Part shown: piece after piece, positions 28,867 to 37,967 of the stretch
How the letters are laid out: each line of letters begins with the position of its first letter
How positions within the stretch are numbered: position 1 is the stretch's first letter
Source of the DNA: Rhynchopus euleeides
Lineage: Eukaryota; Euglenozoa; Diplonemea; Diplonemida; Diplonemidae
Direction of reading: 5' to 3'
Assembly (NCBI GenBank): GCA_963210315.1
Contig: OY723257.1
Span: 930,001 to 994,000, forward strand
DNA: 64,000 nt
Notes under the pieces: generated by a model
Told to the model about the DNA's origin: nothing
Seen by the model: the letters and a program-made list of their open reading frames with translations, nothing else
The model's database searches: none
Position numbers and translations under genes: made by a program

Positions 28867-30424
28867 CCTGAGCCTGGTGCAGGGAGGGGATCGTGTATAG
28901 AGCACGTCTGGTTGCAGCTGTGATGGGTCGCCTTCCGCTCACACGAGTGTGCTTAAAAAAGGCAGATCTCAAGCCCGCGCGATGGAGCCAGCCAGCCTTG
29001 CGCCAGCCCGTCTGTCCTCCGCGTCACATTGACCACAATGTGGCGGAAAAAATACTGCGCCGTAGTACACACGCATACCGGTCGGAGCTCTCTTCCCATA
29101 ATCACCGGTTCACTCCCGGGATAAACAGGTTTCAGGATCCCTCATGCCCTGGATGGGGGCTGCGAAGAAAGGCATGGGAAAGTGCAGGGTGAAGGGAAGG
29201 TGTCGATAATGCCAGTCTCTCCCACTCGGGTTGGTTTATGCGTTGACGCTTCCGCACAGAAATAAAGGCGGAACCGACACTACCAGCAGGATCCCTCGTG
29301 GGGTATATCAAATAATGACACTGCCACCCTCGCAGGATCAGGCAAACGGGCAGGAGAAAGTGTGTTGAAAATTCAGGGCGGAAGGGACAGAAGGTCCACA
29401 CTGAACTTCGCAGAGACCGCCACGCCGCAGCAGGTCAGGTACGGAGCTGTGCGGAGCTGTATCATGAGTGATTGTTGTCCCTTTCACCAAGGGCAGCAAC
29501 CCACCGAGGCTGGCCTGCTGTGACGTGCTTCGTGCTGTGAGGAAGGCACACAGGCCCTTCCTGATGATAGCGGAGGCCACCCGATCCCCAACTGCGAAGG
29601 GACATATCGGGAGAGCGTGGAGGTTGCTGGTTTGTTGGCAGAACCATCCCGACTCTCTCCGATATGATGGGCTCCAAAACAGTGCGTGATGCACAGAAAG
29701 ATACATTGTGACAACTTGGTTGGTTCTGCACCTGAGGTACGTCGAGCGGAGCAAAATAAGGGTGTTGCAACCCGGTCAGGAGGTTGACTAATAAAAGAAT
29801 CTTCAATACTCGGCTTTCCCTTCACATTACATGTGGGCGACATCATTGAAAGTTGGCGTTCTTTCGGAGATCTCCGGGAGAGAGAGGCAGCATGTGCAAT
29901 ACCACCGTGCGGACAGAAGGACAAGCTCCAGGCCAGCTGACACAGAGGCAGCAGCCCTGCACTGGGTCCGACAGGGACACGACCCAAAATCATTCATATC
30001 GTTCATGGGTTCAGAAATCCAGAAGGACGGTGCTTGCCATTGGGAGCGTCACAGACGCCCCTGTGGGCATAAGAGACACAACAACAAGAGAGGAGGGAAA
30101 ACATGAAAAATACGGCAGGCACGAGTGCCACAAACAAGCAGTGTTCTCGATTGAAAGAGCATTGTACGGTGCACCGAGGAGGCCCTTGTGAGAGGGCATC
30201 GGTGGTTCGTCCTGACGGCCAGACAGGAGGGCTTGCGCCAATCCCGCCTGGGGGGAACGAATGCGCACACGTCTGTATGAATTCAAAATGAACATGCGAG
30301 GGAAAGGAAGGTGGCCGTGTCAGAGAGGCGGGCTCGCAGCGTGGCAAGCTCCGCGGAGCACAGCCGCTTGATGTGGAGCGGTGTTGTGTAGAGAACAAAA
30401 CGGGGGCGGGGAATCACGCAAAGG
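28867..30424. other. Downstream region of cyclase-like gene 2
   Basis: It is nearly identical to 36107-37967 apart from an insertion in the latter. Several short frames are open, but none resembles a known protein. No gene is called. Confidence 0.6.
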
Positions 30425-33208
30425 TCATGAAAGACTCATGGTGATGTTGGAGCTGGCTGTGACCGGGTAATCTGGGGCAAGGTCCACAACGCATTCCTTG
30501 CTGGCGATGATGTCACGGAGACGACCGTGACCACAGATACTGGGGTTGACACCTTCAAAGAGCTCAGCAGCACCGGTCCAGTTGCTTTCGCACACTGCTT
30601 TCCACGTGGCGTTCCACGCAGCGTACGGGTTCGACTTTGCCATTGCCTCAAGCTCGTACATCCACTCCGCGTCATCTGTGGTTGCTGAGCGTTCTGCGTA
30701 TTCGTAAGCAGAGATCGGACGCAAGTGCCTCTTCCTGTACAAAACACTTCCACACTGCTTCAGGTCGAAGTCGCGGCCAAGCCCACCGGCAACGAAGCTG
30801 TCCACCACACCGGAAAAGCCACAAACTGCGTTGTAGGTCTCTAAGGCTGTGACGAATGGCACAACAGTGCCCAAGATTGTGACACGCTTCATCCCAGCAC
30901 ACCCCAGATGCCCGATGCGTGCGCTGCCTGCTGCCACGGCATGCGACAGCGGGAGGGTCGTCCCGTGTGGGGTGCTGAAACTCTTGGCCATCTGCCCGGC
31001 CTGCCACCCTGCCCGAGCGGCACACAGCTTGTACTGCCCACAGGAAGAGAACGCGTTGAACGCCCCCGACAGGCGGTCGCCGAAGAAACAGTCCTGGATG
31101 CCGCCGTGCGTCTTCACAGCAGTCGTCAGTGCAGTCATCACCTCGAGCAGCATGTTCACGATGTCGGAGTCACGCATGTCGTCTGTCGCGGCGTGCCACC
31201 CCTTGATGTTGAAGCAGATGATGGCCACACTGCGCCGCTTGATGCCGCACATGGCGTCCTCGAGGCCGCCAGAGCTGCCGCCAGAGGGGTGGGAGACACG
31301 CGTTTCACGGCTCTGGACGTCTTGATCAGAACGTTTGGCCTTGTCAGTGGCAGTAATAGACGTTGTGTGCCCGTCGGTGTCTGACTCAGATACACGTGCA
31401 CGGACAACATCATCGTTCAGAAGCAGCGACTCAGGCATGTAGTTCCTGTACTCCACAAGGTTCTCAACCATGGCCGCAAAGGAGTGCTGCATGCTTGCCA
31501 CCTCGCTGATCTTGGAGGTCCCGTGCGACTCCACCGCTTCCAGGTCCATGTGTGCCACACGCTCCATGGCGTGGCGCAGATGCTCGATGGGCCGTGTCAC
31601 CAGGCGCGACACAAGCACAGACAGCACCAGCATCGCCACCGTCGCACCCACCATCACGCACGCGACCAGCACATACGCATCCTGCTGCTGCTCCGTGCTC
31701 AGCTGCTTCGAGCGTGCGCTGTCGGTGCGGATTGCTGCCACAGACAGGTCGATTGACGCCATCACAGTGCCCCGCGGTACCAGCAGAGACACGTACCACA
31801 CGAGGTCCGCCCGCGAGACCTCTTGCGTCACAAACCAGTACTCTGTCCCGTTCCCTGCCTCAGCGTTGTCCACCCAGCTCTCGAACGCATCGCGCGTCCG
31901 ACTTGCAGCACCCTTGTACCCGCCGCTCCGCTCGAACATCACAGCACGCCCGTGCCGTGCGATGGGTGACAGCACCGTCGAGTTGGGGTCCACCGTGTGG
32001 TTCGTCACGTGTAGAAGCTGTGCTTGAGGGAGCGTCCAATTCGCGAACGGGATCTCGTAGTGCGTGACAAGGTGGTACTTGTTGACAGCCACCAAGGTCC
32101 CTGTCTCCCCCGTCCAGTGATTCAACGCAACGGCGTACAACAGCGAGTCTGCGGGGACATCCTGGCGGGCAAACATCTTCGACAACTCCAGAGCCTGCAT
32201 GTTCAGGTACATGAACCCAAGCTGCCCGTCGTGCCGTGGCCCTTTGCGCACCTGCCTTGGATGCGCCAGCCCGAGGTACGCGGTGATCATCACGAATGTG
32301 GACTGTGTGTGCGCAGGTGTCATGTGCACAGTGTTGGCTGATTCAATCGGCAGATCTGTGTCGAGGCTGAGCGTGTTGTCAAGCACCCGTTTCCGTGCCT
32401 CCGTGCGCACGGGGTGATCTACTACGGAGTCAGGAAAGATGCACAGCCCTATGGGCTCACCTTGGGTGAAGTCTGGCAACGGGTTGCAGGGAAGGTGCTG
32501 GTTCTTGATCCGGCCCTGCTCGTCAGCTTCTCCACTGTGAAGCACACTCGCATCGTAGGTCAGCTTCCCTGTTGAAGGGTTGCGCTTGCTGAGTGCCATC
32601 TGAATTGGAGGCAAGTCTTTGCCGACATGCCCTATCGATTCGTCTGCAACGTAGTACATGAGCATCGCACCCCGACCGGACGTCGTGTTGGGGTACGAGG
32701 GGCTGAAGGGCTTTAACTCCAGCAAGATCTGTGTCGTGCCGAGCGGAATCAGTGCACGTGTCTTTGAGAACATCTCAGGACGCAGAACTCTCTCGATCCA
32801 GTCGGGGTCTGTGATGGTGTCGGGGTCGTGCATCAGGATGAACTCCGACATCTGCTGCAACACGATCTGCGGGACATCCAGGAACTGCCGGATCTCCTTG
32901 CCCACACCGTCCAGCACACGCGAGAGGTACCGCCCCGACAGCATCCGGATGTCGACGTCGCTGGCATCGAGGCTGCGTGCGACGTTGGCATCGCCTGTGT
33001 TCCGTGCATCCTCCAGCAGCGTGTTGCTTGTGGTGATCGTGATGCTGCCGATGATCACGGCAGTCATCACCACCAGCACCACATTCAACCCCACGGAAAC
33101 GGCCTGCAGCCCCACACCCACACTGGGGGCCGCGGTGTGTGTCATCAGACCTGCACAGCGTGGTGTGGTGTGGCGGAAACAAATCACCATGCCCAGAACC
33201 CGCAACAT
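30425..33208 (-). CDS. Cyclase-homology membrane receptor, copy 2
   Basis: This frame has 927 codons from the ATG at 33208; a second in-frame Met follows six codons later. By residue: TM1 about 34-57, ectodomain 58-510 with several N-glycosylation-type sites (NTT, NHT, NST) and a Cache-like C-terminal half, TM2 about 512-535, HAMP-like 536-590, Ser/Asp-rich linker 590-655, cyclase-homology domain about 658-800. Expected catalytic positions differ: FNIKGW at 666-671 (first metal Asp is Asn), CFFGD at 707-711 (substrate Lys is Cys, second metal Asp kept), and GTVVPFVTALE at 780-790 (adenine-selecting Asp, Asn and Arg lost). The family senses extracellular ligands and makes cyclic nucleotides; here catalysis is doubtful. 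The frame is intact, so the protein is probably still used. Confidence 0.87.
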   Translation of the reverse strand: MLRVLGMVICFRHTTPRCAGLMTHTAAPSVGVGLQAVSVGLNVVLVVMTAVIIGSITITTSNTLLEDARNTGDANVARSLDASDVDIRMLSGRYLSRVLDGVGKEIRQFLDVPQIVLQQMSEFILMHDPDTITDPDWIERVLRPEMFSKTRALIPLGTTQILLELKPFSPSYPNTTSGRGAMLMYYVADESIGHVGKDLPPIQMALSKRNPSTGKLTYDASVLHSGEADEQGRIKNQHLPCNPLPDFTQGEPIGLCIFPDSVVDHPVRTEARKRVLDNTLSLDTDLPIESANTVHMTPAHTQSTFVMITAYLGLAHPRQVRKGPRHDGQLGFMYLNMQALELSKMFARQDVPADSLLYAVALNHWTGETGTLVAVNKYHLVTHYEIPFANWTLPQAQLLHVTNHTVDPNSTVLSPIARHGRAVMFERSGGYKGAASRTRDAFESWVDNAEAGNGTEYWFVTQEVSRADLVWYVSLLVPRGTVMASIDLSVAAIRTDSARSKQLSTEQQQDAYVLVACVMVGATVAMLVLSVLVSRLVTRPIEHLRHAMERVAHMDLEAVESHGTSKISEVASMQHSFAAMVENLVEYRNYMPESLLLNDDVVRARVSESDTDGHTTSITATDKAKRSDQDVQSRETRVSHPSGGSSGGLEDAMCGIKRRSVAIICFNIKGWHAATDDMRDSDIVNMLLEVMTALTTAVKTHGGIQDCFFGDRLSGAFNAFSSCGQYKLCAARAGWQAGQMAKSFSTPHGTTLPLSHAVAAGSARIGHLGCAGMKRVTILGTVVPFVTALETYNAVCGFSGVVDSFVAGGLGRDFDLKQCGSVLYRKRHLRPISAYEYAERSATTDDAEWMYELEAMAKSNPYAAWNATWKAVCESNWTGAAELFEGVNPSICGHGRLRDIIASKECVVDLAPDYPVTASSNITMSLS

Positions 33209-33630
33209 CAGAGGCAGGGCGTGGTGGGGGGCGGTGGGGACGGGGGTGTCTGCGATGACCCTCTGTGTGGCATTGAGGTGGGTGAAGAATTGACTGTCGA
33301 GAAACTATACGGACGAGGTGATGGTTTGTACAAATACTTTTACAGCGCTGGCGATAGTGTCATCCAGTGCCGCAGAAAGACGAGGCAGAGTGAGGGTTCG
33401 CTCTAAAGTCCTGACAAGTGAGCACTGTCACAGTTGGCGACACATGGCACAGCTTGACACAGATGAAAGGTTGAACATACACTTGATTCGTACATAACTC
33501 CAGCTCGGTTCTGGTATCCTGGCACACAGCCTGCAGGAGCCCCTCCCAAAGTCCTACAGGCAACCCCCCAATGGAAAAAATTGTGGTTTCAAACCATTTC
33601 ACAAAAAATCGCAAAAAATAGCAGCGCGGT
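33209..33630. other. 5' region of cyclase-like gene 2
   Basis: 33209-33460 matches 26008-26275. It has no convincing ORF. TCGCAAAAAA-type runs at 33600-33620 resemble those at the ends of the 3137-bp insertion. Confidence 0.5.
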
Positions 33631-34772
33631 TGGTGTTGCTGAAAGTGCTTCGCATGATGTGCGCACGAACTACGCACAAGTACGCACGAACTACGCAATA
33701 TGGCCTCGTAATGTCACTTTTTTATTTTGTACTGGGGCGGGACCAGTAATTAGCTCAAAAAGGCTGAAAAAATGCCGAAAATTTTCGAATCCCAGTCAGG
33801 GACCACTCTGAATCACCTGTATCGTGCAAAGAAACGGGTTTGTTTGCCGGAAAATCACAATGTGTGCCCTCCACAGGCCCCCCTACCCCCCGAGTACTCG
33901 GGGGGTAGGGGTGTATGAGGGGGGGGTGGTTTCACCCAATTGGTGTTCCCAGTAAGAGGTGTAAATGGACACCCCATGGCCAAAACGACCCCACTGCAAT
34001 CCGCACAGATCCCAAACGTTCCAAATAACGGGGTTTTGGAACACCCAAGGAGGGGGTCCCGCTGGGTGGGCTGGTGTGGTTGCCTCTCAGTCACATCCTA
34101 TGACCAGCCCCTGGGCCAGACCCACGTTTCACGGACGAAGCTTGACAGCTCGACCACAGAAATGACCCCACTACGATCCGCACAGAGTCCAAATAGTCAA
34201 AGGAACAGGGTTTTGCAACACCCGAGTAGGGGGCTCCTTTAGGGGGCGTTTTGGTACAATCTCGGCTCTGTAGTGATAAGGGGTTTCGCAGGCAGTGTCC
34301 TTAGCCTTCAGCCACTGTCAAGTAAGCCCATTCTATGGCTTGTCTTGAGGGTGCGTTGTCATCTGTTGGTCCCAGGTACAGACAAACAAACGCTGCAGCT
34401 GGGCGAGGGCTGACTGATGTGTCTTCCGACGTTCGAGACTTCGGACAACCTAGTTTGGTGAGTCTCGAGCCAGGCTCCTAGGGCCTCCAGAGACAGGTCC
34501 TTCCGCAGCAGTCAGAAGGATGACTTCCTGCAAACCAGAGGGCCTGGGTGGATATTTGGGCCACATGGAGGGCCCCTACATCAGGAAATGGGCACCACAA
34601 GGTCTGGGACGAGGCCGGTGGTAGTGTTGGTGCAGTCTGGGCTCTGTATTGGAGGTAGCGTGTTTCCCACAGGAGAGAATAAAAAAGTGGCATTATTGCT
34701 TATGCACAATGTACGCACAAACTACGCAAAACTACGCACGAACTACGCAATTTGGGCCTTTCAGCAACACCA
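33631..34772. mobile_element. 1142-bp TIR element, copy 2, intact
   Basis: Ends are TGGTGTTGCTGAAAG and CTTTCAGCAACACCA. The 5-bp TSD GCGGT lies at 33626-33630 and 34773-34777. Its interior matches copy 1 and contains the empty hAT target CTCGTAAT at 33705-33712. There is no coding capacity. The 5-bp TSD excludes typical hAT, mariner and Harbinger mobilisation. Confidence 0.9.
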
Positions 34773-35266
34773 GCGGTTTTTGTGAATTTTTGTGAATTTT
34801 TGGGGGCGTTGTTCTTCGTTTTTGAGAGACGCTGTGAATTCGCCAAGGCGGTATTACCCCAGGTTCCCAAGAATATGAAGCAACTGGGTCGCTTCGCAGC
34901 ACACTGAATGCGGGCACCATCGGGGTGACAGTTGCGGTGTCCAGGCCGTCACGCCAAGGATATGGATCTCTGACCCGCTTGGGATTGGTTCGAGCGTGGG
35001 AACCGTGTGCCTTGGCACTCGAGAATGACAAAAATGATGATACGAGGAGGAAACGTCTGAATGAGGGTTGCAAAGCGATGGAGCGGGGTGGCAGGCATTT
35101 GGTTCAGGAGTGCAGGAAGGTGAGCCCGCACACGACATTGGGTGGCACGCTTACTTCTGGCACAGAACGACCAGCCGCTAAGCAGATGAGGAGGATGTTT
35201 GCAAGAGATCCCCTAGTCAAGTGCAGGTGTCATGAAGGGAAAGGGCTGGTGTGTCGATTGATCCTT

Positions 35267-35365
35267 GGGGGCCCTCGCTACCAGGTGTGGCTGAGTGTGA
35301 AAAAGTGAGTCACGGCCCACTTCCCCTCACTGACTGACGATCTGTGACTGGTAGCGAGGGCCCCC
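35267..35365. mobile_element. 99-bp MITE with 3-bp TSD (CTT)
   Basis: Ends are GGGGGCCCTCGCTACCAG and CTGGTAGCGAGGGCCCCC. CTT flanks both sides (35264-35266 and 35366-35368). The homologous site at 26683-26692 (GATCCTTTGA) is unoccupied, so insertion is documented within the window. Confidence 0.88.
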
Positions 35366-35794
35366 CTTTGATCCTGAAACAACGCACCAGCGGGATCACA
35401 CAATGATAACCTCATACAATGGACAACCTGAAACGGTTTGTGCGTGATTGAGGCTGATGTTCTCGATACCCGGAACTGATACTGATGGTCACACGTGGGG
35501 TGGTAGCAGGCAACGAGCTCGCGAACAAGCAGGCGCAAAAAGTGACACTTCAACTCTGCCGCTCATTCTCTACTGATGGATACTTCGTTTGATGCATTGA
35601 CGGGTGGTGCGTAGAGAGAACGTTTGGCTGAGCTAAATGACACTTTCCGCGCGAAAGTCGTGTGAAAAAGTTAAGATTTTGTTTATGCGCCGAATCCGGG
35701 CATAACAAAAGCAACTCCGCAGCCTGATGAGGAGGTTGCATTCGTTGCCCAAGCGCTGCCAACTATCTTTTTGACACTGACAGGAGCTGTTGCA

Positions 35795-36006
35795 GAAATC
35801 GTACTCCTTTCGTTATAATACGAGAAACACACTGCCCATCAACTGCATAAAGCCAGACCCGAGCTACTTATCGTTGAGCACACTCCTGTGCCAAAGGCTG
35901 TGTAAGCCCCTGTGAAGTGGCATGAAGGTGATCCATATAAAGCTTCAGTCGTACGATTTCCTTCGTTACTTCGCGACTTCGCTACGCTTCGTCGCTCGCA
36001 ACTGGA
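35795..36006 (+). repeat. Dispersed ~205-bp repeat, copy 2
   Basis: It is the counterpart of 28555-28766 and lies at the same position in duplication unit 2. Confidence 0.75.
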
Positions 36007-36286
36007 AATAAAAAAAGCCCTATCCTTCACAGCTACAACTGCTCTGATGGATCTCCTGTTATGGGTGCCACGCTTCTACACACAAACCCTGAACTGATAC
36101 TCGCACCCTGAGCCTGGTGCAGGGAGGGGATCGTGTATAGAGCACGTCTGGTTGCAGCTGTGATGGGTCGCCTTCCGCTCACACGAGTGTGCTAAAAAAA
36201 GGCAGATCTCAAGCCCGCGCGATGGAGCCAGCCAGCCTTGCGCCAGCCCGTCGTGTCCTCCGCGTCACATTGACCACACTGTGGCG

Positions 36287-36495
36287 GAAATCGTACTCCT
36301 TTCGCTTTATTGTAGACACCCTGTCCAGCAACTGTGGGAGAACAGTTCCGGACTACTTTTTGTTGAGCGCACACTTGCTGTCTCAAGGCTGTGTTGAGGC
36401 CCTGTGAAGTGGCATGAGGTGCTCATCCAAAGCTTCAGTCGTACGATTTCCTTCGTTACTTCGCGACTTCGCTACGCTTCGTCGCTCGTAACTAG
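36287..36495 (+). repeat. Dispersed ~205-bp repeat, copy 3
   Basis: It is present in unit 2 after GTGGCG, where unit 1 (29031-29040) continues directly into AAAATACTGCGCC, so it was gained or lost after the duplication. It contains GCAACTGTGGGAGAACAG and the end block CTTCGCTACGCTTCGTCG. Confidence 0.75.
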
Positions 36496-37967
36496 TAAAC
36501 TAATGCAACCGAGTGAATCTCAAGAGAGAAGGTAGCAACGACAGTTTGTGTTCTTCGAACGCAGAACACCCAAAAAAAAACTGCGCCGTAGTACGCACGC
36601 ATACCGGTCGGAGCTCTCTTCCCATAATCACCGGTTCACTCCCGGGATAAACAGGTTTCAGGATCCCTCAGGAAGGCCACCTCCTGCCCTGGATGGGGGC
36701 TGCGAAGAAAAGACATGGGAAAGTGCAGGGTGAAGGGAAGGTGTCGATGATGACAGTCACTCCCACTTGGGTTGTTTTAGGCGTTGACGCTTCCGCACAA
36801 AATAAAGGCGGAACCGACATGACCAGCAACATCCCTCGTGGAGGATATAAAATAATAACACTGCCACCCTCGCAGGATCAGGCAAACGGGCGGAGAAAGT
36901 GTGTTGAAAATTCAGGGCGGAAGGGACAGAAGGTCCACACTGAACTTCGCACAGACCGCCACGCCGCAGCAGGTCAGGTACGGAGCTGTGAGGAGCTGCA
37001 TCGTGAGTGCTTGTTGTCCCTTTCACCAAGGGCAGCAACCCACCGAGGCTGGCCTGCTGTGACGTGCTTCGTGCTGTGAGGAAGGCACACAGGCCCTTCC
37101 TGACGATAGCGGAAGCCACCCGATCCCCAACTGCGAAGGGACATATCGGGAGAGCGTGGAGGTTGCTGGTTTGTTGGCAAGAACCATCCCGACTCTCTCC
37201 GATATTGAGGACTTGCAGGTGGCCTCCAAAACAGTGCGTGATGCGCAGAAAGATACATTGTGACAACTTGTTTGGTTCTGTACCTGAGGCACGTCGAGCG
37301 GAGCAAAATAAGGGTGTTGCAACCCGGTCAGGAGGTTGACTAATAAAAGAACCTTCAATAGTCGGCTTTCCCTTCACATTACATGTGGGCGACATCATTG
37401 AAAGTTGGCGTTCTTTCGGAGATCTCCGGGAGAGAGAGGCAGCATGTGCAATACCACCGTGCGGACAGAAGGACAAGCTCCAGGCCAGCTGACATCGAGG
37501 CAGCAGCCCTGCACTGGGTCCGACCTGGATACGACCCAAAATCGTTCATATCGTTCATGAGTACAGAAATCCAGAAGGACGGTGCTTGCCATTGGGAGCG
37601 TCACAGACGCCCCTGTGGGCATAAGAGACACAACAACAAGAGAGGAGGGAAAACATGAAAAATACGGCAGGCACGAGTGCCACAAACAAGCAGTGTTCTC
37701 GATTGAAAGAGCATTGTACGGTGCACCGAGGAGGCCCTTGTGAGAGGGCATCGGTGGTTCGTCCTGACGGCCAGACAGGAGGGCTTGCGCCAATCCCGCC
37801 TGGGGGGAACGAATGCGCACACGTCTGTATGAATTCAAAATGAACATGCGAGGGAAAGGAAGGTGGCCGTGCCAGAGAGGCGAGTGGCAAGCTCCGCGGA
37901 GCACAGCCGCTTGATGTGGGGCGCTGTTGGATAGAGAACAGATCGGAGACGGGTAATCACGCAAAGG
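36496..37967. other. Downstream region of cyclase-like gene 3
   Basis: It matches 29040-30424. No protein is recognised in any frame; the longest minus-strand frame (260 codons, 36757-37539) is frameshifted in the other copy. Confidence 0.55.

Larger units (their letters stand above)
28366..33480. repeat. Tandem segmental duplication, unit 1
   Basis: 28366-33200 corresponds to 35608-40745 with high identity, including a full cyclase-like gene. Offsets change from 7242 bp at the left to 7543 bp at the gene because unit 2 carries an extra 200-bp repeat and flanking sequence at 36287-36575. Confidence 0.85.

Noticed and set aside
36757..37539. 260-codon minus-strand ORF in the receptor 3' region
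   Set aside because: The corresponding region at 29200-29993 is broken into several frames by indels, and the composition is not protein-like.
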